From DASUCS01 sp041166745 (GTDB taxonomy: Bacteria; Actinomycetota; Acidimicrobiia; Acidimicrobiales; JACDCH01), in contig JBEEGH010000009.1 in NCBI GenBank assembly GCA_041166745.1, positions 62,001 through 126,000 of the forward strand: DNA of 64,000 bases, in the 5' to 3' direction. This document shows, piece after piece, positions 7,965-15,826 of this stretch. How positions within the stretch are numbered: the first letter of the stretch is position 1; every line of letters starts with the position of its first letter. The notes under the pieces are model-generated. The model made no database searches and was not told where the DNA came from. It saw only the letters and a list, made by a program, of their open reading frames with translations. The position numbers were made by a program, and so were the translations under genes.

Positions 7965-8995
7965 GGCAACCAGCCTGCATCATCGATCAGCGTTCGCAAC
8001 TCGGCCGCCATCCGGTCGAACGAGAAGTGCTCGGTCGCGATGCTCCGATTGCGTTCGAGCAGTGCCTCATCAGGTGAGCGGAGGAAGCGATCGAGCGGAG
8101 CCGCGTCGTCGGGCTCGAACCACTCGAAGCCGAACGCACGCAGCTCGTCGGCGACGGGGTAGTGCCCTACGGCCGCGGGACGCCGGTGCAGCGCGGCCTC
8201 GATCGGAGGATTGCCGAAGCCTTCCCACGTCGAAGGAAACGCGACCGCGTCGGCGGCGGCGTACACGTCTGGCATGCCACCGGGAGTCGCGCGATGGATG
8301 ACGCGACAGCGCGCCCGCTCGAGCACGGAGGCGAGCTCGTCGTCGTAGCCGTCCTCCGCGGGGCCGACGAGCCAGTACGTGGCGCCGAGCTCTTCTGCCA
8401 GCCGGACCGCGCCAGGGACGTTCTTGCGCGCGATCGCTCGCACCGGGTGCACGAGCAACCGCTCGCGCTCGGCGACCTCGAGGATCTCGCGCGTCTTGTC
8501 GCGATCACCAGGCGGAGGATCCGGATCGAACCCGTTGTAGATGACGGTCGCGGTGATGCCGCGGGCCGCGAACTCGCGGCGGGTCAGGTCGTTGATGGTC
8601 ACGTGCCGCCACGCAGGGTCGGTCGGTGGCAACTCGGTGATGCCGACCAAATGCGGACGCTGCCACGCAGGATCGTGGTGGTGAAGGATCACCGGTCGGT
8701 CTCGCAGCGTTCTGGCGACGACACGCGCCGCCGGTAGGTTCAGCGGAATCGTGCAGAGGTTCTCGACCACCACGAGATCGGCATCGCCCAGCGCGTCGCC
8801 GACCTCGGCCTCAGTCGCCGCCGTTGCCGCCGCGTGGAGCGCCAATCCGGGTACGAGGCGATCGACAGGACCTTCGCCCGCCACCGTCACGACGTCGAAG
8901 CCGAAGCCGGTGAGTGCTCGTGCCCACGACGCGGCCACGATCGACACACCGTCGGACAATCCGAGGCGGAACGACACGATTGCGCAGCGCGGCAT
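7961..8995 (-). CDS. Group 1 (GT4-like) glycosyltransferase
   Basis: This is a 344-aa retaining GT-B fold glycosyltransferase. The N-terminal domain starts AIVSFRLGLSDGVS. The C-terminal domain carries a donor-binding stretch (VHPVRAIARKNVPGAV) and the GT4-type E-x7-E region (PSTWEGFGNPPIEAAL). The start is the ATG at 8995, which fits the usual N-terminal beta-strand; a longer open frame upstream is not used. It sits only 6 bp from the start of a divergent glucosylglycerate-hydrolase-like gene. Compatible-solute or glycoside metabolism is a reasonable guess; donor and acceptor are unknown. Confidence 0.85.
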   Translation of the reverse strand: MPRCAIVSFRLGLSDGVSIVAASWARALTGFGFDVVTVAGEGPVDRLVPGLALHAAATAATEAEVGDALGDADLVVVENLCTIPLNLPAARVVARTLRDRPVILHHHDPAWQRPHLVGITELPPTDPAWRHVTINDLTRREFAARGITATVIYNGFDPDPPPGDRDKTREILEVAERERLLVHPVRAIARKNVPGAVRLAEELGATYWLVGPAEDGYDDELASVLERARCRVIHRATPGGMPDVYAAADAVAFPSTWEGFGNPPIEAALHRRPAAVGHYPVADELRAFGFEWFEPDDAAPLDRFLRSPDEALLERNRSIATEHFSFDRMAAELRTLIDDAGWLP

Positions 8996-9001
8996 CGCCG
9001 G

Positions 9002-10042
9002 ATGACGGTACTCAGGGATCGCGTGCGCGCGGTCATGGAGGCGCACTGGCAGCCGGAGGGCTACACGGTGCCGAATGCGGCCACCTATCCGTTCGCTTGG
9101 CTGTGGGACTCGTGCTTCCACGCGGTGATCTGGGCGGAGCTCGGAGACGACTCGCGCGCGCTGGCCGAGCTCACCCACGTCTTCCGATGCCAGGACGAAC
9201 GCTCCGGGTTCGTTCCACACATCGACTACCAGCGAGCCCCCGAGCAGATGCGCGACTTCTGGGGACGTCCAGATGCGTCGACCATCACGCAGCCGCCGAT
9301 GTACGGCCACGCGATCGCCGAGCTCCGCCGTCGAGGGATCGCCGTGCCTGACGACGTCGTCGACCGCGCCACTCGAGGACTGGAGTTCTTCCTGCGCGAA
9401 CGGACACATCCGTCCGGTCTCATCGCCATCGCTCACCCCTGGGAGACGGGCTGCGACGACAGCCCGCGCTTCGATCATTGGGGTGCGGACGACCTTGTCC
9501 GTTGGTACGACGTGAAGGGCGCGCTCGTAACCGCGCCGGCGGAGGTGGCCTTCGACTGCGCGCCGGTGTCGTTGTCCGCCCTCGTCGCGTGGAACGGCGC
9601 GCTGCTCGGCCTCGACACGAGCGCACTGATCGACGCGCTCGCGACGCGTTGGGACGATGCGGCGCAGACATGGGTCGACGGCGGGGACGGCGAGCAGTCG
9701 TCGGGACGAGCTCGCACGATCGAGGCGTTGTTGCCGCTCCTCGTGATCGATCGACCCGAGGCGATGGCCCAGGTCACCGACGCCGGCGCGTTCGGCGCCC
9801 CGTACGGGCCTCGCGGTGTGCACCGAGTCGAGCGTTCGTACGCGGCTCGTCGGTATTGGCGCGGCCCGGTGTGGCCGCAGCTGGCTTACTTGCTGTGGCT
9901 CGCGGGAGCGGACGTCGCGGAGGCGAGCGTGCGCGGCGCCTCGGTGTCGGGACTGGCCGAGTACTGGGACGCCGACGATGGCACGGGGCTCGGCGCCATT
10001 CCCCAATCGTGGTCGGGACTCGCGCTGCTGATGGAGACCTGA
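9002..10042 (+). CDS. GH63-like glycoside hydrolase, glucosylglycerate-hydrolase type
   Basis: This 346-aa (alpha/alpha)6-barrel hydrolase resembles glucosylglycerate hydrolases and trehalase-like enzymes. Signature stretches are YPFAWLWDSCFHA near the N-terminus, HPWETGCDDSPRFD in the middle and RRYWRGPVWPQLAYLLW near the C-terminus. These contain the substrate-binding Trp and acidic residues of the family. The ATG at 9002 leaves no room for a leader or promoter before the divergent glycosyltransferase, so a slightly later start (Met12) is possible. The last 157 bp overlap the convergent DUF5317 gene. Substrate specificity is inferred only from family resemblance. Confidence 0.75.
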   Translation: MTVLRDRVRAVMEAHWQPEGYTVPNAATYPFAWLWDSCFHAVIWAELGDDSRALAELTHVFRCQDERSGFVPHIDYQRAPEQMRDFWGRPDASTITQPPMYGHAIAELRRRGIAVPDDVVDRATRGLEFFLRERTHPSGLIAIAHPWETGCDDSPRFDHWGADDLVRWYDVKGALVTAPAEVAFDCAPVSLSALVAWNGALLGLDTSALIDALATRWDDAAQTWVDGGDGEQSSGRARTIEALLPLLVIDRPEAMAQVTDAGAFGAPYGPRGVHRVERSYAARRYWRGPVWPQLAYLLWLAGADVAEASVRGASVSGLAEYWDADDGTGLGAIPQSWSGLALLMET

Positions 10043-10569
10043 CGCCGGCGTTGCCGGCGAGCGAGGTGTGCGATCACGTCTGCCGTCGCCACGGCGATGA
10101 ACAGGTCGCCGAACGACACCACCTGCCGGCGCATCGGAATGATGTCGCCGAGCACACGCATGGCATCGCCGGGCCGCTCGAGATGTCGAGGTCCCTGTAA
10201 CTCGATCTGGGCGACCTCGGCTGCCGGCACGACCTTGGCGGCGACGAGGGCGCGAGCGCTCACCGGCATGCCCCCGTTGACCAGAATGACGAACAGGTTG
10301 ACGCTCAAGCCGATCGTCATCACGCCCATACCGGTGAGATGCAGATTGCCCACCGTGAACGCGATCAAGCTCGCGAACGAAGCGACGGCCAGCAGTACCG
10401 CGACCCTGCCGGTGAGTTGGGCCGCGAAGAGTTGGCCAGCGACACCGGCGACGAGCAGCCAGAGCAGGCGAATCCTCGGACGGGCGAACCGCGTGGGACG
10501 AGGGCGCAGCGCGAGTCCGATGACGAGGCCGAGCACGACGGAGCCAATCGTGAGGACCACTCGTTTCAC
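9886..10569 (-). CDS. DUF5317 membrane protein
   Basis: This 227-aa membrane protein has about five hydrophobic segments and the DUF5317 hallmark NLFVILVNGGMPVS followed by a GDIIPM region and a final helix (FGDLFIAVATADVIAHL). The function is unknown. The GTG at 10569 is the last start before the first helix. The conserved domain ends near residue 180, but no stop occurs until 9886. A roughly 45-residue Ser/Ala/Pro tail therefore runs antisense through the 3' end of the hydrolase gene. The extension may be genuine or a recent loss of the stop codon. Confidence 0.7.
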   Translation of the reverse strand: MKRVVLTIGSVVLGLVIGLALRPRPTRFARPRIRLLWLLVAGVAGQLFAAQLTGRVAVLLAVASFASLIAFTVGNLHLTGMGVMTIGLSVNLFVILVNGGMPVSARALVAAKVVPAAEVAQIELQGPRHLERPGDAMRVLGDIIPMRRQVVSFGDLFIAVATADVIAHLARRQRRRQVSISSASPDHDWGMAPSPVPSSASQYSASPDTEAPRTLASATSAPASHSK

Positions 10570-10586
10570 CGTACCGGCGTCCGAAG

Positions 10587-10592
10587 TACGGT
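10587..10592 (+). promoter_or_regulatory. Leaderless -10 box for enoyl-CoA hydratase
   Basis: TACGGT lies 7 nt before the ATG at 10600 and no ribosome site is visible. This matches the TANNNT-N6-8-start layout seen at other genes here. Confidence 0.4.
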
Positions 10593-10599
10593 CCGTGGC

Positions 10600-11382
10600 A
10601 TGGGGTACGAGTCTCTGCTGTACGACGTGACCGACAACGTCGCCACGATCACGATCAACCGTCCCGAGCGACGCAACGCGTTGTCGTGGACGGTGATGTC
10701 CGAGCTGCGCGAAGCGTTCGAGGCCGCGAAGGCGGATCGCGACGTGCGCGTCGTCACGCTCACGGGTGCGGGAGACAAGGCCTTCTGTGCCGGGGCCGAT
10801 CTCACGGGCATGCGCGCCGACGCCGGGTGGGCCGATGTGCACGACGGAAGAGGCGAGCTCGCCCGCCTCTTCCGCACGATGTGGGAGCTGGGCAAGCCGA
10901 TCGTCGCCCGAGTGCGCGGGTACGCGCTCGCCGGTGGTTTCGGCCTGTGCCTGGCGTGCGATCTCGTCGTTGCCGCCGACGACGCGCAGTTCGGCACGCC
11001 GGAGATCGATGTCGGGCTGTGGCCGTTCATGATCACCGTGCCGCTCGTGCGGTCGATGCCCCCGAAGGTCGCCCTCGAGCTGATGATGACCGGTCGCCGC
11101 GTGCGTGCGGACGAAGCACTGCACATCGGCTTCGTGAACCGGGTCGTGTCCGTCGACGAGCTCGACGCGGCGGTTGCCGAGCTCACGACGACGTTGGCCG
11201 CGAAGTCGCCGACGATCATGAAGCTCGGACGCGATTCCTTCTACGCGGTGTGGGACCAGCCCGCCGAGGAAGCGCTACGCCTGCTGCACTCGATGTTGAC
11301 GATCACGTCGGCAACCGAAGACGCCGCCGAGGGAATCGCCGCCTTCGCCGAAAAACGCAAGCCCGAATGGAAAGGCCGCTGA
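10600..11382 (+). CDS. Enoyl-CoA hydratase/isomerase (crotonase family)
   Basis: This 260-aa crotonase-fold protein hydrates or isomerises enoyl-CoA esters. Motifs are TINRPERRNALSWTVM, the first oxyanion-hole strand FCAGADLTGM and the second oxyanion helix YALAGGFGLCLACDLVVAADDAQFGTPEIDVG cut at its core (GGFGLCLACD). The Glu of FGTPEIDVG falls where a catalytic acid is expected. It is divergent from the DUF5317 gene by 30 bp. With the nearby carboxyltransferase and biotin carrier it fits catabolism of acyl-CoA or branched-chain substrates. Confidence 0.85.
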   Translation: MGYESLLYDVTDNVATITINRPERRNALSWTVMSELREAFEAAKADRDVRVVTLTGAGDKAFCAGADLTGMRADAGWADVHDGRGELARLFRTMWELGKPIVARVRGYALAGGFGLCLACDLVVAADDAQFGTPEIDVGLWPFMITVPLVRSMPPKVALELMMTGRRVRADEALHIGFVNRVVSVDELDAAVAELTTTLAAKSPTIMKLGRDSFYAVWDQPAEEALRLLHSMLTITSATEDAAEGIAAFAEKRKPEWKGR

Positions 11383-11396
11383 CTCAGACGGCAGCG

Positions 11397-11444
11397 AAAT
11401 CCCATGCAGACGAACACAAAAGTGTGTGCGTATGCATGGGATTT
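11397..11444. terminator. Long bidirectional hairpin terminator
   Basis: Perfect 12-bp arms AAATCCCATGCA (11397-11408) and TGCATGGGATTT (11433-11444) enclose an inner stem in which ACG-AACAC pairs with GTGTG-CGT around AAAA. It lies between the convergent enoyl-CoA hydratase and lipoprotein stops, and the arms provide T-runs (ATTT) on both strands. Confidence 0.7.
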
Positions 11445-11449
11445 GAGTT

Positions 11450-11836
11450 CTACAGGCCGAACTTCTGCTTGAGCTGGCCGGCGATGTTGCCGGAGAGGCA
11501 TTTGTCGAACGCCTGGCCGAACGACTGGCGGACGTCCTTCGGCAGCGTCTTCGGGTCGGGGGCGTTCGCGGCGATGCTCGTGAGGGCGTCGGTGCGTATG
11601 CGGGCCGTGATCTCGTTCACCAAACAGTCGGCCTGGGCGGACGAGACCTGACCGTTGGCGCCCTGCTGGATGCCGTCGGCCAACGTGCGGGCCATCGAAC
11701 GGGCGAGTGCTTGATCCGACCCCGACGACACTGCGCCGCCCGCACTGCTGCTCGACTTGGTGGCCGGGGCCTTGTCGTCCGAACACGCGAGCAGCATCGC
11801 AAGCGACAGTGACACGACGACGACCCCCCGTTTCAT
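11450..11836 (-). CDS. Small secreted lipoprotein, unknown function
   Basis: This 128-aa lipoprotein begins MKRGVVVVSLSLAMLLAC (lipobox MLLAC), followed by a Ser/Ala linker. A helical C-terminal domain has two cysteines (ADCLVNE and DKCLSG) that could form a disulfide. The ATG at 11836 is chosen because it starts the signal peptide; the longer frame upstream is antisense to the carboxyltransferase. The two-cysteine helical layout with repeated conserved Asp resembles small DUF4333/DUF732-like exported proteins, but no family is assigned. Confidence 0.7.
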   Translation of the reverse strand: MKRGVVVVSLSLAMLLACSDDKAPATKSSSSAGGAVSSGSDQALARSMARTLADGIQQGANGQVSSAQADCLVNEITARIRTDALTSIAANAPDPKTLPKDVRQSFGQAFDKCLSGNIAGQLKQKFGL

Positions 11837-11850
11837 GTGGAGGTCGAGTG

Positions 11851-11856
11851 TAGGTT
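11851..11856 (+). promoter_or_regulatory. Leaderless -10 box for carboxyltransferase
   Basis: TAGGTT sits exactly 6 nt before the ATG at 11863, identical in sequence and spacing to the znuA promoter box. Confidence 0.5.
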
Positions 11857-11862
11857 CGGCCC

Positions 11863-13449
11863 ATGGCCGACAATCTCCACGACTGGACCCCGCTCGTCGA
11901 GGACGTGCAGAGCCGCAAGGACACCGCGTTGGGGATGGGCGGGCCCGATCGCATCGCGCGGCAGCGCGAGCTCGGCAAACTCCCGGTGCGTGAGCGCCTC
12001 GAGATCCTCCTCGACAAGGGATCGTTCGTCGAATACGGCGCGCTGGCGGATCACATGGACCCTTCGCTGGCGGCACGCGGTTCACTCGCGGCCGACGGCG
12101 TCGTCACCGGCATCGGGCGCATCGACGGCCGGCGGGTCGCAATCATTGCCTACGACTTCACGGTCATGGCCGGCTCGATGGGCAGTGTCGGCGAACAGAA
12201 GACGGCCCGCATGCGCGAGATCGTCCTGCGCCAACGGATCCCGCTCGTGTACCTGCTCGACTCTGGCGGTGCGCGCATCCAATCGACGTCGGGCTCGACG
12301 TTCGCCGGTGCCGGCGCGCTGTTCCGCGAGCAAGTCGTGCTGTCCGGTGTCGTGCCGCAGGTCGGCGCGATGCTCGGCCATTGCGCGGCGGGCACGGCGT
12401 ACATCCCCGCGCTCACGGATTTCGTCCCGATGGTGAAGGGCACGTCGTCGATGGCGCTCGGTGGTCGCCACCTGGTCAAGGCCGCGACCGGTGAAGACGT
12501 GACCGAAGAGGAGATGGGCGGCTCCGAGGTCCACAACAAGATCAGTGGCTGCGCCGATCAAGAGGTCGAGAACGACGCCGAGTGTCTCGAGATGGTGCGC
12601 ACGTACCTGTCGTTCTTCCCCAGCCACAACCAGGAGCCGCCACCAGTGATCGAGTGCGACGACCCGGTCGACCGGCGCGCCGAAGAGCTCTACGACATCG
12701 TGCCGACGGCGCCGAGGCGCGCGTACGACACGAAGAAGGTCATCGCGGCCGTGGTCGACCGTGATCCGAACGGCGGGGCGAACTTCCTCGAGATGAAACC
12801 GCAGTTCGCCCGCAACATCGTCACCGCTCTCGCGCGTGTCGGTGGTCGCCCTGTCGGCGTGCTCGCGAACCAGCCGATGGTGCTCGGTGGCGCGCTCGAC
12901 GTGAACGCGGCCGACAAGGCGGCTCGCTTCGTCTGGCTGTGCGACGCGTTCGGAATCCCGCTCGTGTTCCTCCACGACGTGCCCGGATTCATCGTCGGCT
13001 CGGCGGTGGAGAAGCAAGGGATCATCCGCCACGGCGCCAAGATGCTCTTCGCCGTGTCGGAGGCCACCGTGCCGAAAGTGTCGATCGTGCTGCGCAAGAG
13101 CTACGGCGCCGGTTACTTCGTCATGAACGGTCTGGCCTACGAAGCCGACTATCTCGCGATCTGGCCGACGGCGGAGATCGCCGTGATGGGCCCCGATGGC
13201 ATGGTCAACATCACGATGCGCAAGCAGCTCGAGCAGATCCCTGAAGGCAAGGAGCGCGACGAGGCTCGCATCGCGATGGCCGAGGAGTTTCGCAAGAACA
13301 TCGATCCGTACATCGCTGCCGGCCACGCGCAAGTCGACGACGTGATCGATCCGGCCGACACCCGACTGGCGATCTGGCGCGGACTCGAGGTGTCAGCGAC
13401 GAAGACCGTGCAGCGCCCATGGCGCAAGCACGGCGTGCTGCCCGTCTAG
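11863..13449 (+). CDS. Acyl-CoA carboxylase carboxyltransferase (beta) subunit
   Basis: This 528-aa subunit transfers CO2 from carboxybiotin to an acyl-CoA such as propionyl- or methylcrotonyl-CoA. Both crotonase-type halves are present. The N-terminal half has LLDSGGARIQ and the GAMLGHCAAGTAYIPA acyl-CoA site. The C-terminal half has LVFLHDVPGFIVGSAVEKQGI with the biotin-pocket region and LRKSYGAGYFVMNG. Length is typical for PccB/MccB. A stand-alone biotin carrier is encoded 0.8 kb downstream, but the biotin carboxylase subunit is not in the window. The stop abuts the convergent SDR gene with no gap. Confidence 0.92.
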   Translation: MADNLHDWTPLVEDVQSRKDTALGMGGPDRIARQRELGKLPVRERLEILLDKGSFVEYGALADHMDPSLAARGSLAADGVVTGIGRIDGRRVAIIAYDFTVMAGSMGSVGEQKTARMREIVLRQRIPLVYLLDSGGARIQSTSGSTFAGAGALFREQVVLSGVVPQVGAMLGHCAAGTAYIPALTDFVPMVKGTSSMALGGRHLVKAATGEDVTEEEMGGSEVHNKISGCADQEVENDAECLEMVRTYLSFFPSHNQEPPPVIECDDPVDRRAEELYDIVPTAPRRAYDTKKVIAAVVDRDPNGGANFLEMKPQFARNIVTALARVGGRPVGVLANQPMVLGGALDVNAADKAARFVWLCDAFGIPLVFLHDVPGFIVGSAVEKQGIIRHGAKMLFAVSEATVPKVSIVLRKSYGAGYFVMNGLAYEADYLAIWPTAEIAVMGPDGMVNITMRKQLEQIPEGKERDEARIAMAEEFRKNIDPYIAAGHAQVDDVIDPADTRLAIWRGLEVSATKTVQRPWRKHGVLPV

Positions 13450-14244
13450 CTACTTCACTTGCGCCTTCACTCCGAGGAGGAGCAGCTCGGTCATACGGCG
13501 CGGTGCTTCGGACAGCAAGGGGAACAAGAGCGCCCGCTTCGGATGACGCACGTGCCGTCGATTCTTCTGGACCGCCTCGACCGTGTCGTTGACGATCGTG
13601 TCGAGGGGCGTGTCAGTCACGAGGTGGAGCCGGTAGCCGCGCTTGAACGAGTCGGCGGTCGGCTTGTACGTGTCGACGTTGGCGAGCATGTCGGTCGGCA
13701 CGCCCGCCATCTCGACCAGCGTCGTGCCGATCGGGAGCTTCTTGAGATCGGCGCGCAGCCCGGCAGTGAAGTGGCTGAGACCGGACTTGGTCGCGGAGTA
13801 CGCCGTCAAGCCCGGGTACAAGCCGCACGCGCTCAGGGAGGACACGTTCACGATGTGACCCTGACCGCGGCGCAACATGCCGGGAATCACCTGCCGGCAC
13901 AGGTCCATGGGGGTGATCAGGTTGACCTGGACGATGCGACTGACCTCGTCGTGCGTGTAGTCGGTGAAGCCCTTCGTCATGTCGATACCCGCGTTGTTGA
14001 CGAGAACGTCGATCGGGCCCGATTCGTCTTCGACGTGATCAATGAGCGTCGCCACCTGCGCGGGATCGGCGAGGTCGGCGGGATGGGCCGTGCCGCCCAG
14101 GTCGGCGGCCAGCTTCTCGATGGCGTCGGCACTGCGCGCGACGAGCGCGACGTGCGCGCCGACTGCCGCGAATCGTCGAGCGAGCCCTTCACCGATTCCG
14201 CGCGACGCCCCCGTGATCAGCACCCGTTTGCCGTGCAGCTCCAT
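13450..14244 (-). CDS. Short-chain dehydrogenase/reductase
   Basis: This 264-aa SDR oxidoreductase has cofactor motif TGASRGIG (residues about 11-18), NNAG strand (VLVNNAGID), Ser in NVSSLSACG and catalytic YSATKSG. The start is the ATG at 14244 just before the Rossmann strand; the longer frame is antisense to the biotin carrier. The C-terminal extension (RHVRHPKRALLFPLLSEAPRR plus a hydrophobic end) is common in DltE/YqjQ-like SDRs. The substrate is unknown. Confidence 0.85.
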   Translation of the reverse strand: MELHGKRVLITGASRGIGEGLARRFAAVGAHVALVARSADAIEKLAADLGGTAHPADLADPAQVATLIDHVEDESGPIDVLVNNAGIDMTKGFTDYTHDEVSRIVQVNLITPMDLCRQVIPGMLRRGQGHIVNVSSLSACGLYPGLTAYSATKSGLSHFTAGLRADLKKLPIGTTLVEMAGVPTDMLANVDTYKPTADSFKRGYRLHLVTDTPLDTIVNDTVEAVQKNRRHVRHPKRALLFPLLSEAPRRMTELLLLGVKAQVK

Positions 14245-14263
14245 GTCGGCTGAGGGTACTGGG

Positions 14264-14269
14264 TAGGGT
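14264..14269 (+). promoter_or_regulatory. Leaderless -10 box for biotin carrier
   Basis: TAGGGT lies 6 nt before the ATG at 14276. On the other strand, TACCCT at 14258-14253 lies 8 nt before the SDR ATG, so the 31-bp gap can hold both promoters. Confidence 0.45.
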
Positions 14270-14275
14270 CGGGCG

Positions 14276-14488
14276 ATGCCTGAGGTCAGAGCCGAGATCA
14301 CCGCCAACGTGTGGCAAGTCCGCGTGGAGGTCGGCCAGCGCGTCGAGGTCGGCGACGAGCTCGTGATCCTCGAGTCGATGAAGATGGAGATCCCGGTGAT
14401 CGCGCCGATCGCCGGCACGATCTCCGAGTTGGCCGTGGCCCCCGACGATCAGGTCACCGAAGGCGATCTGATCGCGGTAATCGAGTGA
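14276..14488 (+). CDS. Biotin carboxyl carrier protein, stand-alone domain
   Basis: This 70-aa protein consists of a single biotinyl domain. The biotin acceptor lysine is in the canonical ESMKMEIPV motif (Lys36), with the usual symmetric beta-hammerhead and a C-terminal EGDLIAVIE. It probably serves as the biotin carrier of the acyl-CoA carboxylase whose carboxyltransferase subunit is encoded at 11863. Stand-alone small carriers of this type occur in actinobacteria. It is followed 51 bp later by an enoyl-CoA hydratase on the same strand. Confidence 0.88.
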   Translation: MPEVRAEITANVWQVRVEVGQRVEVGDELVILESMKMEIPVIAPIAGTISELAVAPDDQVTEGDLIAVIE

Positions 14489-14539
14489 GCGAGCGTCAGG
14501 GAGCTCGCCGTTCAAGGGTGGGCGGCGGGCGGTAGCCGG

Positions 14540-15271
14540 GTGATTCATCACGAACAGCGCGGGGCCGTCGCGCTCGTCACCATCGATCGTCCCGAACGTC
14601 GCAACGCGGTCGACCGCGACGCGCTCGAGGGCTTGAACGCCGCGATCGCGGCTGCGAGCGCGAACGCCGACACGCGCGTCTTCATCCTGACCGGAGCCAA
14701 CGGTCACTTCTGTGCAGGCGCCGATCTGACTGGGCTGGAGGACGAGAGCTTCGCGGCGACGTTGCGTGTCGTGCTGCAAGGCTTGCACGACGCGTCCTTC
14801 CCGACGATTGCTGCCGTGGATGGCGCGGCGCTCGGAGCGGGAACGCAGCTGGCGATCGCGTGCGACCTGCGCGTCTGTACGCCCGAGGCTCGCTTCGGCA
14901 TCCCCGCCGCCAAGCTCGGCCTGATGGTCGACCACTGGACGGTGCAACGGCTCGCACTGCTTGCAGGCCACGGACCCGCGAGGGCGATGCTGCTCGCAGC
15001 CGAAGTGTTGAACGGCGACGACGCCGTTCGGCTCGGGCTGGCCCAGCGCGCCGGCGACCTCGAAGCGGCGCTGGCCTGGGCCGGCGAGATCGCGGCGCTC
15101 GCGCCCCTCACGATCCAAGGGCACAAGATCGCACTCAACCGGCTCGAAGCGGATCTCGGAACCGATCCCGCGGTCAGTGAAGCGTTCAAACGGGCGTGGG
15201 CCAGCGCTGACCTACGCGAGGGATTGGCCGCGTTCCACGAGCGCCGCTCACCCGCCTTCCGAGGCGAGTGA
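14540..15271 (+). CDS. Enoyl-CoA hydratase/isomerase family protein
   Basis: This is a 243-aa crotonase-family protein and the second one in this region. Motifs are VTIDRPERRNAVDRDAL, oxyanion element FCAGADLTGL and a helix DGAALGAGTQLAIACDLRVCT. In the usual catalytic segment it has FGIPAAKLGL rather than the Glu-containing version, so one catalytic acid may be missing. It may be a non-hydratase crotonase. It starts with GTG. Its last 24 bp overlap the convergent lipoprotein gene. Confidence 0.82.
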   Translation: MIHHEQRGAVALVTIDRPERRNAVDRDALEGLNAAIAAASANADTRVFILTGANGHFCAGADLTGLEDESFAATLRVVLQGLHDASFPTIAAVDGAALGAGTQLAIACDLRVCTPEARFGIPAAKLGLMVDHWTVQRLALLAGHGPARAMLLAAEVLNGDDAVRLGLAQRAGDLEAALAWAGEIAALAPLTIQGHKIALNRLEADLGTDPAVSEAFKRAWASADLREGLAAFHERRSPAFRGE

Positions 15272-15826
15272 CGTCGACGTCGATGCCGACGCTGGCATGG
15301 TCGTGGTGGTCGCCAAACGAGAGCCCAGCAACGCTGCGAAGTCGGCGTCGTGTACGACGCAGATCACCGAACGATCTCCCGCAGCCCACGATGTCGCGTC
15401 GGGCGTGATCGTCGCGAAGTCCAGCGACGACTGCCGGTAATCGACGCCGAGCGCTGGCTCGAAGTCGCCGAGGCACACGTCGTCGGCGAAGGCGCTCATC
15501 GCCTGATCGCCGGGGAATGGTGTGGTCGATGACTCAGCGTTGCGTTCGATCGCGTACACCTCGTGCTGATGGGGCTCGGCGCACGCGACGAGATGCACGC
15601 CGCGCGGGTCGATCGACAGACCGGGTGTGAACTGATCGCTGTTGAAGCAGTCGCCCACGGCGAGCGTCGCCGGGGGCGCGGGCGGACCGGGCGCAGCAGA
15701 CGAGGCGTCAGTGGCGAACGGGTTGAACGCGCTGTCGCTCGCGCCCGAGGGAGGCTTCGAGTCGGAGCAGGCGGTCAGCGCCACCGCGAACAGCACGGCG
15801 ACCGACGCGGATGCGATCCTTCTCAT
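15248..15826 (-). CDS. Lipoprotein with septum-formation-like domain
   Basis: This 192-aa lipoprotein has the signal MRRIASASVAVLFAVALTAC. After a Pro/Ala linker comes VGDCFN, then VACAEPHQHEVYAI, a Cys in DDVCLGDF and a final VICVVHD. The VGDCF...V.C..PH..EV arrangement matches the septum-formation (PF13845-like) extracellular domain found in actinobacteria. Four domain cysteines could make two disulfides. The Thr/Ser-rich C-terminus (TTTTMPASASTSTS) is low complexity. Its start overlaps the MFS transporter stop (ATGA). The role is not established. Confidence 0.7.
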   Translation of the reverse strand: MRRIASASVAVLFAVALTACSDSKPPSGASDSAFNPFATDASSAAPGPPAPPATLAVGDCFNSDQFTPGLSIDPRGVHLVACAEPHQHEVYAIERNAESSTTPFPGDQAMSAFADDVCLGDFEPALGVDYRQSSLDFATITPDATSWAAGDRSVICVVHDADFAALLGSRLATTTTMPASASTSTSLASEGG

